Assembly: GCA_017454585.1 (NCBI GenBank)
Contig: JAFTCU010000188.1
Span: 1-6,924 of the forward strand
Direction: 5' to 3'
Source: Thermoguttaceae bacterium
GTDB lineage: Bacteria > Planctomycetota > Planctomycetia > Pirellulales > Thermoguttaceae
Length of the DNA: 6,924 bases
Shown here: positions 1-6,215 of the stretch, in pieces
How positions within the stretch are numbered: the first letter of the stretch is position 1
How the letters are laid out: every line of letters begins with the position of its first letter
Made by a program: the position numbers and the translations under genes
The notes under the pieces: generated by a model
The model's database searches: none
What the model was told of the DNA's origin: nothing
What the model saw: only the letters and a program-made list of their open reading frames with translations

Positions 1-131
1 AAAAACGATTTTCGCGTGGGCAACGTCCAGCGCACTTCAGCGGCAAATGCCTCTTCGAGGCTGTATTGCCGCAAGGGAAAGCGATGAATGTCGCTTGCGC
101 GACTGTATCATCGCACTCCGAAAGGCGCATT

Positions 132-1457
132 TTATTCGTGCCTGAGCGCTTCGATCGGGTCCATCATCGCAGCACGGCGGGCCGGGTAAAGGCCGAACAC
201 GATGCCGATCGTCACGGAGATCGCGAACGCAAGCGGGATCGACCACGGGACCAGAATCGGCGCCATCGTTTTCATCAGGTCAGGAAGCTGCTCCATGATC
301 TGCGGGACATAGAAATTCATCAGGAACCGCACGACTTCGGTGAACGGCCCGCACAGCAGCCCACCGAGGATCCCCACCAGGCCACCGAGGACCGAGAGCA
401 TGATCGTTTCGGCGAGGAACTGGCGCGTAATGTCGCTACGTTTGGCGCCCAGAGCACGGCGGATGCCGATCTCACGGGTACGTTCCGTCACGGTCGCGAG
501 CATGATGTTCATGATCCCGATGCCGCCGACGGCCAGAGAAATCGCCGCGATCAGCCCCATGAAGAGCATGAACATCATTTTCGTCGTCTGCGCCTGTTCG
601 AGCAGCTCCAGCGGGACCGTGATGTTCCAGTCTTTCTTCCCCATGTGGTTCTGATTCAGCACGAACTTGATCAGCTCGCTCGTCGAGTGAACGTCTTTGG
701 TCGATTCGACCTGGAACGTGATCTGGTTGATTTCGATCTGGGTGGTTTCATGCGAACCACTGCGGTTGGTGGAGATTCGGTCGCCCAGCTCGGACCAGAA
801 CGTCTCGATGGGGAAATACACGTCGCGACTGTAGTCCTGCGACTCGAACGTCCCGCCAATGGCGGCCGAGGCGTTTTTCGGCTGGCATACGCCGATCACC
901 GTGTAGAAGTAACGGCCGATCTTGACGTTCTGTCCGATCGGGTTTTCATACGCGAACAGCTCGGTAGCCATACCGTTGGAAAGGACACAATAGTTCTTCT
1001 TGAACTGGCAGTCCACGTTATTCAGGAACCGGCCGCGGGCCATTTTCAGGCCGTTCGCCTTCATGTAGTGAGGGGTGCAGCCGACCAGACGACCGTCGAG
1101 CATGATGGCGCCGTTGCTGATGCGCTGTTTGATGTGGCGGATAGGGAATGCCTCTTTGATTCCTGGTACTACCTCGCAGATCTTCTCGTAGTCGTAACGG
1201 GTCAGGCCGTAAATCAGGACACGGACGTTTGCGGAGGCGTCGTCCGGCGGCGGGCTGGACTGAACGATGATGTTCGTGGCGCCGAGGCTTTCGATCTGTT
1301 CCTGCGACTTCTGGCTGATCCCCTCGCCGATCGCGAGGAGCCAGATGACGCTCGAAACACCAATGAAAATCCCCACGATGGTCAAAAGCGACCGCATCGG
1401 GTGAAGCATCAGGCTCTTAAAGCCAAGCTGGAATGTACGATACCAGGTATATAACAT
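132..1457 (-). CDS. MacB/FtsX-type ABC transporter permease
   Basis: This is the 441-residue membrane subunit of an export-type ABC transporter. It would sit in the inner membrane and pair with the ATPase encoded upstream. It shows the MacB layout: a short cytoplasmic start, TM1 at about residues 24-44, a large periplasmic domain (about 46-290), then TM2 (294-320), TM3 (351-371) and TM4 (401-424). Family hallmarks are GGIGIMNIML followed by TERTREIGIRRALGAKR (324-340), and the C-terminal YPARRAAMMDPIEALR (424-439). No ATPase domain is fused, unlike E. coli MacB. The ATG at 1457 starts right before the first conserved segment, but no SD precedes it; a heptamer tract ends 8 nt upstream instead. 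It is the last visible gene of the operon, separated from the ATPase gene by the S23 cassette. The family is certain; the substrate (macrolide, lipid, peptide or lipoprotein) cannot be told. Confidence 0.93.
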   Translation of the reverse strand: MLYTWYRTFQLGFKSLMLHPMRSLLTIVGIFIGVSSVIWLLAIGEGISQKSQEQIESLGATNIIVQSSPPPDDASANVRVLIYGLTRYDYEKICEVVPGIKEAFPIRHIKQRISNGAIMLDGRLVGCTPHYMKANGLKMARGRFLNNVDCQFKKNYCVLSNGMATELFAYENPIGQNVKIGRYFYTVIGVCQPKNASAAIGGTFESQDYSRDVYFPIETFWSELGDRISTNRSGSHETTQIEINQITFQVESTKDVHSTSELIKFVLNQNHMGKKDWNITVPLELLEQAQTTKMMFMLFMGLIAAISLAVGGIGIMNIMLATVTERTREIGIRRALGAKRSDITRQFLAETIMLSVLGGLVGILGGLLCGPFTEVVRFLMNFYVPQIMEQLPDLMKTMAPILVPWSIPLAFAISVTIGIVFGLYPARRAAMMDPIEALRHE

Positions 1458-1464
1458 AATTCAA

Positions 1465-1499
1465 ATGAATAATGAATAACGAATAACGAATAATGATTG
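1465..1499 (-). repeat. Heptamer tandem repeat R3, left arm of the S23 cassette
   Basis: The plus strand reads ATGAATA, ATGAATA, ACGAATA, ACGAATA, then a diverged unit ATGATTG. Positions 1467-1499 are the exact reverse complement of 1888-1920 (33 of 33 bases). In the transcript this tract appears as TATTCRT units lying just before the permease start codon. Directly adjacent, 1493-1501 and 1506-1514 form a 9-bp hairpin with an AGAG loop that covers the S23 stop codon. Confidence 0.95.
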
Positions 1500-1506
1500 A
1501 AAGAGT

Positions 1507-1878
1507 TCAATCATCATTATTTTTTCGTTGTGACTTTTTGGCTGTATTGATGATGCGGGTCAAAATGCGCAGTAATTCTTCGGCGTCCTGATGAATGCTT
1601 GCGTACTGCTCTTCGGTTAAGTATCCGGTCTCTGCTAAAAGTTCCAGCCAATATTCCGTTTCTGCTGATTCTTTTAGCGCTATGGTCATTTTGGCAATAA
1701 AATCGGCCCTGCTTTGCGCGTAATCTCCCTCACGAATATTAGCTCCTATGCTTGTTCCACTTCTCAGGAGCTGTTTCGAAAGAACGAACTCGTGCCGGGC
1801 TTCACGCAGATATTGGTACAATCGAACAATTCGAACTGCGAATTTCCGGCTTTTTTCACGAATAATATTCTGTTTCAT
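1507..1878 (-). CDS. S23 / four-helix-bundle protein (23S rRNA intervening-sequence protein family)
   Basis: This small all-helical protein of 123 residues has the usual length for the S23/bAvd-like family, first known from intervening sequences in 23S rRNA. Recognisable family segments are FAVRIVRLYQYL (13-24), LSKQLLRSGTSIGAN (33-47), QSRADFIAKMTIALKESAET (55-74) and the YWL that follows (76-78), with a Lys/Asn/Asp-rich C-terminus. Family members form helical bundles, often oligomeric, and the related Avd protein binds nucleic acid in diversity-generating retroelements; the role of stand-alone S23 proteins is not settled. The ATG at 1878 is preferred. A TTG at 1890 would add four residues but lies inside the inverted repeat, and family proteins typically begin near the MKQNII-type sequence. 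No reverse transcriptase or variable repeat is visible, so a retroelement role is unsupported here. It is co-directional with the transporter genes but functionally unrelated to them as far as can be seen. Confidence 0.9.
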   Translation of the reverse strand: MKQNIIREKSRKFAVRIVRLYQYLREARHEFVLSKQLLRSGTSIGANIREGDYAQSRADFIAKMTIALKESAETEYWLELLAETGYLTEEQYASIHQDAEELLRILTRIINTAKKSQRKNNDD

Positions 1879-1886
1879 TTTCCATT

Positions 1887-1922
1887 CCAATCATTATTCG
1901 TTATTCGTTATTCATTATTCGT
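1887..1922 (+). repeat. Heptamer tandem repeat R2, right arm of the S23 cassette
   Basis: The plus strand carries four TATTCRT units (1895-1922) after a CAATCAT lead, in inverted orientation to R3. It is a perfect 33-base reverse complement of R3 over 1888-1920. It also matches R1 (2629-2665) in inverted orientation with one substitution and one single-base indel over about 36 bases. The repeat overlaps the end of the ATPase gene: the last two codons (Asn, Glu) and the TAA stop lie in it. Confidence 0.95.
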
Positions 1923-2610
1923 TCTTTTTATCACTGACAATCAGTCCGTCCCTCAGTGTAATGACTCTTTTTGCCTGTGCTCCTACTTCGGGTTCGTGGG
2001 TTACTATGATAATGGTTTTTCCTTCGTTATTCAACTTCTTTAAAATGTCCAGGATTTCATTCGTTGTGGCCGTGTCGAGGTTACCGGTCGGCTCGTCAGC
2101 GAGGATGAAGGCCGGATTGTTCACCAGTGACCGTGCGATACCCACGCGCTGCTGCTGCCCGCCGGAGAGCTGGAACGAGCGGTGATTCAAACGGTTTCCA
2201 AGCCCCACCATCTCGGCCAGTTCGCGACACCGATCACGTGTCGCAGGAGTGATCCGGCCCGAATAATGAAGCGGGACCTCGATGTTTTCCAGAACCGTCA
2301 GCTGCGGGATCAGATTGTATGCCTGAAAAATGAAGCCGATCTTGCGTGCGCGGATCTCGGAAAGTTCGTCGTCGCTCATCGCACTGACATCTTCACCATC
2401 GAGGTAGATTTTCCCTGACGTCGGCGGGTCGAGGCAGCCTAGGAGGTTCAGAAGTGTACTTTTCCCGGAGCCGCTCGTCCCCATGATGGCGAGAAAATCC
2501 CCCTGAGGAACATCGAAGGAGACGCCCCGAAGCGCTTTGACCGTTTCGCCAGTCAGGAAGTAGTGCTTTTGAATGTCGATGAGCGAAGCCGCGAGGTGGG
2601 AAGTAGCCAT
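1915..2610 (-). CDS. ABC transporter ATP-binding protein, LolD/MacB type
   Basis: This 231-residue cytoplasmic ATPase would power the permease and adaptor of the same operon. All nucleotide-binding motifs are intact: Walker A GTSGSGKST (44-52), Q-loop Q96 in IGFIFQAYNL, signature LSGGQ (148-152) followed by QQRVGIARSL, Walker B FILADEPTGNLD (168-179) with catalytic E173, and H-loop H205 in IIVTHEP. The length and the NLIPQLTVLENIEVPL segment fit the MacB/LolD/FtsE subfamily (type VII, mechanotransmission). The ATG at 2610 has no SD; the preceding 15 bases read CACTGAAAAAGTCCC, with repeat R1 just beyond. The last codons (Asn, Glu, stop) lie inside repeat R2, so the C-terminus may have been changed when the repeat arrived. 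Confidence 0.95.
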   Translation of the reverse strand: MATSHLAASLIDIQKHYFLTGETVKALRGVSFDVPQGDFLAIMGTSGSGKSTLLNLLGCLDPPTSGKIYLDGEDVSAMSDDELSEIRARKIGFIFQAYNLIPQLTVLENIEVPLHYSGRITPATRDRCRELAEMVGLGNRLNHRSFQLSGGQQQRVGIARSLVNNPAFILADEPTGNLDTATTNEILDILKKLNNEGKTIIIVTHEPEVGAQAKRVITLRDGLIVSDKKNE

Positions 2611-2628
2611 GGGACTTTTTCAGTGAAA

Positions 2629-2665
2629 ACGAATAATGAATAATGAATAACGAATAATGAATTGG
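2629..2665 (-). repeat. Heptamer tandem repeat R1, adaptor-ATPase junction
   Basis: On the plus strand this reads ACGAATA, ATGAATA, ATGAATA, ACGAATA, ATGAATT, then GG. It fills most of the 55-bp gap between the adaptor and ATPase genes, ends directly against the adaptor stop codon (TAG, 2666-2668), and begins 18 nt upstream of the ATPase ATG. It is nearly identical to R2 in inverted orientation, so R1 and R2 bracket the ATPase gene. Confidence 0.93.
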
Positions 2666-4483
2666 CTACATTGCCGGGGCGGCGCCGGTTTCGGAAGTAC
2701 CGGAGCCTTCCGCTCCGCCAGGGCCGCCAGCTCCGCCGGGGCCTCGGAAGTTACCGCCTCTGGGACCGCGTCTTCCACCGCCGGGCGGGCCGAATGAAGG
2801 CGCACCCGAGCCACCGCCGGGCGGACCGAAGGACGGTGCACCCGAGCCGTCACCAGGGGGAGCCGGGAACGAACCGTCTTTAGGCGGTCTGGGCATTCCT
2901 TCCGGGAAGGAACCGCCATTGGGTCTCATGCCGGGGCCACTGCCGGGGCGCGGGCCTCTCATTCCGTTTGGACCACCTCCCGGGAACGCAGCCTTGGTTT
3001 TTTCCTGATCATCTTTCTTTTCTACCTGGGGCCGAATATTCGCGGAGGAGGTTTGACCCGCTTTGAGTTCAGGAAGGGCCACTTTGTCACGGTTTTCAAA
3101 TGCCGCGGACAGGATCGGCGTGTTGGGCTGAATGTTCTTGCTGGTCACGATGACCATTTTATCATTGCTGTGGCCCAGGGTGACGACGAGCGGCTCCAGT
3201 TCCCCCTTTTTGTTTTTGGTAATGCAGTAATACTTCCCCCCATGCTCGAAAACGGTGTGCGTTGGGACCATGAGCACTTCGTCAGGGGTTTCTTCCACGA
3301 GGATCTTCGTCTCGGCCGTCATTCCCGGAAGTACACCTTTCGCCTGTTCCAGCGCGATGGTGACCCGGTACTCCTTCACGTTTCCCATCCAGTGGTTTGT
3401 CGGCTGGGGGTTTTCGTCCACTTTGATGACAGTCCCTTGAATGTCACGCTCGCCTGTCGCATCGGTACGTACGTTGACGGTTTGGCCCTCGTGAATGTAA
3501 CTGATTTTTCCTTCGTGAACGTCGGCGGTGACCTGCAGTTTATCGGAGTTCGGAAGGCGCAGGAACGTCTGGCGTTCCCGGACCATGGCGCCCTGGCAGA
3601 CAAGAAACTCGGAGGAACCAAACCGGTTCGTCTCGTTCACGTAGAGGACTTTGCCGTCCGCGGGGGATTTGATGGTACAGAACTCGATCTGCTGCTCAAT
3701 GTCCTTGAGTTTGTATTCGTTCTGCTGATGAACGGCAGTTGTGGCAGCCAAATTGGCACGGGACTTTTCAATGTCGGAATCGTAATTCTTGCTTTGCTTG
3801 TTGTGGGTGAATTCCTTCAGGACGTAAATATCCAGTTCGGCCGCACGCAGACTCAACTCGGCTTTGCGGAGAGAGAAAACGTCCGCTTCCAGCTGGGATT
3901 TGGTGACAAAACCCTTTTCGTAGAGGATCTTGCTGTGCTGGAGGTACTCAGCCAGACGGTCACGCTCTTCTTTGGCCTGGATCTGATTGCTGACGAGTTT
4001 TTGAAGGTTGACTTTATAGGAACCGTTTTCGTATTCTTCCTTGGCGATAAGCGATGTGGAGAGGTTGTTCTGGGCTGCCTTGACTTCCGCTTCGCTCTGC
4101 GCCACTTTATTGACCTGAGAGTCCCGACTGTCGATCAGGGTCGAACTGTCAAGAGTTGCGATGACGTCGCCTTCTTTGACCTCGGTCCCTTCGTCCACGA
4201 CCCATGTGATCATGACACCGCCGGTACTGCGGACCTGGCACTTCACGTCTTTGTTCTCGGAGCTGCTGATGTCGCCGCGGACGGTGATCTCATGGCGGAA
4301 TTTGGCCACAGTGGGGTTTACGAATTTCATCGTTCCCGAATCAGTTCTGGTAAAGAGTTTTGGCCCCAGGAAATGCCCAACCAGGAATAGAATGCCAATG
4401 ATTACCAGAAGCAAAATCAGGATTTTCTTCCAACTTCGTTTTGAGCCTTTCCTTGACCCTCGCTCAGATGTCGGGCTTTCCAT
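2666..4483 (-). CDS. HlyD/MacA-type periplasmic adaptor (membrane fusion) protein with Gly/Pro-rich tail
   Basis: This 605-residue inner-membrane-anchored adaptor would link the ABC pump to an outer channel. Numbering from the ATG: basic N-terminus (1-20), one TM helix (about 21-39, ILILLLVIIGILFLVG), first lipoyl half (about 65-113), long coiled-coil hairpin (about 121-268), second lipoyl half around IKSPADGKVLYV (271-282), beta-barrel (about 310-400, with GVLPGMTAETKILV at 383-396), then a membrane-proximal region up to about 480. The final ~105 residues are low-complexity Gly/Pro/Arg/Met with a tandem 12-residue repeat, which is unusual for the family. The ATG at 4483 is preferred over the GTG at 4495 because GGAG lies 6 nt upstream of that ATG and is itself part of the GTG-extended reading. 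It is the first gene of the operon. The family is certain; the cargo is unknown. Confidence 0.93.
   Translation of the reverse strand: MESPTSERGSRKGSKRSWKKILILLLVIIGILFLVGHFLGPKLFTRTDSGTMKFVNPTVAKFRHEITVRGDISSSENKDVKCQVRSTGGVMITWVVDEGTEVKEGDVIATLDSSTLIDSRDSQVNKVAQSEAEVKAAQNNLSTSLIAKEEYENGSYKVNLQKLVSNQIQAKEERDRLAEYLQHSKILYEKGFVTKSQLEADVFSLRKAELSLRAAELDIYVLKEFTHNKQSKNYDSDIEKSRANLAATTAVHQQNEYKLKDIEQQIEFCTIKSPADGKVLYVNETNRFGSSEFLVCQGAMVRERQTFLRLPNSDKLQVTADVHEGKISYIHEGQTVNVRTDATGERDIQGTVIKVDENPQPTNHWMGNVKEYRVTIALEQAKGVLPGMTAETKILVEETPDEVLMVPTHTVFEHGGKYYCITKNKKGELEPLVVTLGHSNDKMVIVTSKNIQPNTPILSAAFENRDKVALPELKAGQTSSANIRPQVEKKDDQEKTKAAFPGGGPNGMRGPRPGSGPGMRPNGGSFPEGMPRPPKDGSFPAPPGDGSGAPSFGPPGGGSGAPSFGPPGGGRRGPRGGNFRGPGGAGGPGGAEGSGTSETGAAPAM
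2777..2848 (-). repeat. Tandem 36-bp coding repeat in the adaptor tail
   Basis: Two adjacent, slightly diverged 36-bp copies (2777-2812 and 2813-2848) each encode GSGAPSFGPPGG. They lie in the Gly/Pro-rich C-terminal tail of the adaptor, whose coding region from about 2666 to 2990 is clearly more GC-rich than the neighbouring genes. The in-frame duplication suggests the tail length varies by slippage or unequal exchange. Confidence 0.85.
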
Positions 4484-4489
4484 TTTTTT

Positions 4490-4493
4490 CTCC
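4490..4493 (-). promoter_or_regulatory. RBS that decides the adaptor start
   Basis: GGAG on the minus strand, followed by six A residues and then the ATG at 4483. This spacing favours the internal ATG over the GTG at 4495, which would contain the SD inside its own reading frame. Confidence 0.7.
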
Positions 4494-4537
4494 ACAAAAA
4501 ATCAGGTTATTGAAGGTACATATTTTCATTCAGTTCC

Positions 4538-4543
4538 ATTATA
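4538..4543 (-). promoter_or_regulatory. Probable -10 box of the transporter operon
   Basis: A perfect TATAAT on the minus strand lies about 55 nt upstream of the adaptor ATG, in the AT-rich gap after the DUF1080 gene. No good -35 hexamer is seen 16-18 nt further up, so an alternative sigma factor or an activator may be involved, or the box may be fortuitous. Confidence 0.45.
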
Positions 4544-4639
4544 ATCCGAGTCGCTAAAAAAGAAAGAGTCCGCCGGGAAATTTCAGGATTTTTGGCAGAA
4601 AGAATGATTTTTGAACGTTTCAATCCTTAAAAACGGAAA

Positions 4640-4694
4640 AAGTTAAAAATCGGAGGGACCGCGAGAGCCGCGCAGAAAGCGTGACCCTCGCGAT
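4640..4694 (-). terminator. Possible terminator of the DUF1080 gene
   Basis: On the minus strand CGCGAG (from 4692) can pair with CTCGCG (to 4660) across a ~21-nt GC-rich loop. Alternatively GAGGG can pair with CCCTC, which lies closer to a downstream T-rich run (ATTTTTAACTTTTT). Both foldings end near the T run, as an intrinsic terminator would. It lies about 50 nt past the DUF1080 stop and before the operon's -10 box. Stems are modest, hence the low confidence. Confidence 0.35.
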
Positions 4695-4743
4695 TGGTTT
4701 TTGTCTTTCAACGGCGTTACCAGGAACGTCGTTCCAGGAATTC

Positions 4744-6000
4744 TTACCTCTCGATCAGCGCACGCATTTCGGGCGTGATCTCCATGTACCCGACGTTCTT
4801 GAACCAGACTTCCGCATCGGCGCCGCCGTGGAGCTGAAGGCCGAATTTACCGGTCAGTTCCGCTTGCTCGTCCACGAAGTCGATCGTGCGGAACGTGTTC
4901 AGCAGGTGGCACAGACGTTTGCCGACCGCGACGGTGCAGAGATTGTTCCATTCGCCGTTGGGCTTGCGGACCTGTTCGACGTACTCTTCGTTCGTGGCGA
5001 GCCAGCCGCGTCCGGGCTGTTTGTCACCGGCGGTGTGCCACAGGCCCGAGTCTTTGCCATTCCCGGCGATCTCATTCTGGTTTCCGCGCAGAAGCCACGA
5101 GGTGGGTACTTCCTCGGAGCGGTAATACAGGGCACTGTTCCCGTTCAGGAAGCGGTAATCGACGCGGACGGCAAAATCGTTGTAGTTTTTGTCGGTGACG
5201 ACCAGACCGTCGCGGACTTCCGATTTGTCGTGCTTGCCACAGAGTTCACCGTTTTCGTTGAAGCTCCAGCATTCCGGCACGAAGAAATAACACTCGCTCA
5301 GCTTCCAGACGCCGTTTTCGTCCTTCACGAAGAACGGCTTCCACTCGGAGTCGGGGAGTTCCTTGATGCGGATGTTGCGCCAGGCCATTTTTCCGGATTT
5401 GCCTGCGTGGATCTGTAGGCCGATGAAGCCTTTTGATTCGACCGTGTCCAGAATGTTCGCGACCGGCATACCATTGATCCAAGTGCGGATGGACGGACCG
5501 ACGCACTGGATCTCGACCTCGTTCCACTCGCCTTTTTTATAGGTCGCAAAGGCGGCTTCTTTCGTTTCCTGGGTGGTCAGGTCGTCGTCAAGGAACGTGC
5601 GGCCGTACTTGAAACCGCGGCGGCCTTCGTCGTAGATCTGCCCCATGACCGGACCTTCGGCCAGTTCGCACTGGTAACCGAAAACGAGGTCCCTGTCGTT
5701 GACGTGGGAGCGGACCTGAACACCGGAATTGCCCGGTTCGAGGAATTTGAACTCGAGTTTCACGATGAAGTTAGCGTACTCTTTGTCGGTGCAGCAGAAC
5801 GTATTGTGCGGCGTGTTGGGCGTGCAGGTGCCGATGATGCAGCCGTCCTCGACGTGGTACTTGGCACTTCCGCCATGGACGGTCCAGCCGGTGAGGTCCT
5901 GACCGTTGAAAATGGAAACGAAGCCGTCTTCCTGAGCGAAAACGGACCCGCAGAGAGCGGCCGCGAACAGAATGGCGGCGCTTGCAAGTTTTTTAAGCAT
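4744..6000 (-). CDS. Secreted protein with two DUF1080 (3-keto-disaccharide hydrolase-like) domains
   Basis: A 418-residue exported protein. The N-terminus is a clear Sec signal peptide (KK, hydrophobic AAILFAAALCGSV, likely cleavage after about residue 22). Domain 1 (about 25-217) has the family hallmarks SIFNGQDLTGW (29-39), FLEPGNSGVQVRSH (86-99), GLQIHAG (194-200) and WRNIRIKEL (207-215). Domain 2 (about 225-410) repeats the fold in diverged form, with FAVRVDYRFLNGNSALYYRS (285-304), GLQLHGG (387-393) and VWFKNVGYMEI (398-408). DUF1080 (PF06439) has a concanavalin-like jelly-roll fold, is abundant in Planctomycetota, and includes enzymes acting on 3-keto-glycosides. The ATG at 6000 has a strong AAGGAGT SD at good spacing. 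It is a single-gene unit, upstream of and co-directional with the transporter operon but with its own signals. No sugar oxidoreductase partner is visible in the window. Confidence 0.9.
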   Translation of the reverse strand: MLKKLASAAILFAAALCGSVFAQEDGFVSIFNGQDLTGWTVHGGSAKYHVEDGCIIGTCTPNTPHNTFCCTDKEYANFIVKLEFKFLEPGNSGVQVRSHVNDRDLVFGYQCELAEGPVMGQIYDEGRRGFKYGRTFLDDDLTTQETKEAAFATYKKGEWNEVEIQCVGPSIRTWINGMPVANILDTVESKGFIGLQIHAGKSGKMAWRNIRIKELPDSEWKPFFVKDENGVWKLSECYFFVPECWSFNENGELCGKHDKSEVRDGLVVTDKNYNDFAVRVDYRFLNGNSALYYRSEEVPTSWLLRGNQNEIAGNGKDSGLWHTAGDKQPGRGWLATNEEYVEQVRKPNGEWNNLCTVAVGKRLCHLLNTFRTIDFVDEQAELTGKFGLQLHGGADAEVWFKNVGYMEITPEMRALIER

Positions 6001-6005
6001 GATAA

Positions 6006-6012
6006 ACTCCTT
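6006..6012 (-). promoter_or_regulatory. Strong RBS of the DUF1080 gene
   Basis: AAGGAGT on the minus strand, about 6 nt before the ATG at 6000. It is the best SD in the window and fixes the start directly before a typical signal peptide. Confidence 0.85.
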
Positions 6013-6050
6013 GATTTGGGAAGGATGGGTTGGAAATGAAGTTTTTATTT

Positions 6051-6059
6051 ATTTTAGCA
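6051..6059 (-). promoter_or_regulatory. Probable extended -10 promoter of the DUF1080 gene
   Basis: On the minus strand TGC then TAAAAT forms an extended -10 element about 50 nt upstream of the DUF1080 start. The -35 region is poor, which is common for extended -10 promoters. It lies in the AT-rich divergent intergenic region. Confidence 0.45.
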
Positions 6060-6140
6060 CATTTCGGGGGCTTGACTAGGTGGGGGAATGGAGTTTTTTC
6101 GATTTTTTTGGAATATTTGAGGAAGGAAAGAAACCCGCCC

Positions 6141-6168
6141 TTGAAGGAAAATAAAAAAAGGGTATAAT
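6141..6168 (+). promoter_or_regulatory. Sigma70-like promoter of the thioesterase gene
   Basis: TTGAAG (6141-6146), a 16-bp spacer and a perfect TATAAT (6163-6168) on the plus strand. The predicted start near 6175 leaves a leader of about 42 nt that is mostly the degenerate heptamer tract R4. Confidence 0.7.
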
Positions 6169-6187
6169 TTAGAACTGTTTAGCCCTT

Positions 6188-6215
6188 TTATTCATCATTC
6201 ATCATTGATAATTAA
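6188..6215 (+). repeat. Degenerate heptamer-period tract R4 before the thioesterase gene
   Basis: Consecutive 7-base units TTATTCA, TCATTCA, TCATTGA, TAATTAA end one base before the ATG at 6217. The composition and 7-bp period resemble the TATTCRT strand of R1 and R3, but the units are more diverged, so common origin is inference. Confidence 0.55.

Larger units (their letters stand above)
1465..1922 (-). mobile_element. Putative S23 cassette bounded by 33-bp perfect inverted repeats
   Basis: A unit of about 460 bp contains only the S23 four-helix-bundle gene and is bordered by perfect 33-bp inverted repeats (1467-1499 and 1888-1920) made of 7-bp units. It lies between two genes, ATPase and permease, whose products must work together, so it looks like an insertion into a pre-existing operon. 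No transposase and no clear target-site duplication are seen. In RNA the arms would pair into a long stem enclosing the ORF, as in the S23-bearing intervening sequences of 23S rRNA in Leptospira and Coxiella. Calling it mobile is inference; the inverted repeats and gene content are observed. Confidence 0.5.

Noticed and set aside
1..130. A 43-codon minus-strand frame beginning one base after the permease stop and open to the window edge
   Set aside because: The TAA-A-ATG junction looks operon-like, but the peptide (MRLSECDDTVAQATF...) has no signal peptide, no family resemblance and no SD. Too short to support as a gene.
66..1454. A 462-codon open frame on the plus strand, antisense to the permease gene
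   Set aside because: Its product is rich in His, Arg and Asp with no domain-like pattern, and it lies almost exactly opposite a clear MacB-type permease. It is a codon-bias shadow.
1507..1878. S23 gene as the Avd component of a diversity-generating retroelement
   Set aside because: No reverse transcriptase and no template/variable repeat pair in the window. The sequence fits the stand-alone S23 family.
1465..2665. Heptamer tracts as a CRISPR array
   Set aside because: The 7-bp units are directly abutting with no unique spacers, the ~36-bp copies are hundreds of bases apart and in opposite orientations, and no cas gene is present.
3053..4390. A 445-codon plus-strand open frame antisense to the adaptor gene
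   Set aside because: No recognisable motifs, and the minus strand encodes a textbook adaptor fold. This is a shadow frame.
4723..4735. GGAAC-GTC-GTTCC hairpin just after the DUF1080 stop as a terminator
   Set aside because: The stem has only 5 bp and no T-run follows it in the direction of transcription. The structure at 4640-4694 is a better candidate.
6072..6077. TTGACT on the plus strand as a -35 box
   Set aside because: No -10-like hexamer occurs 15-19 nt downstream on that strand. The better plus-strand promoter is at 6141-6168.
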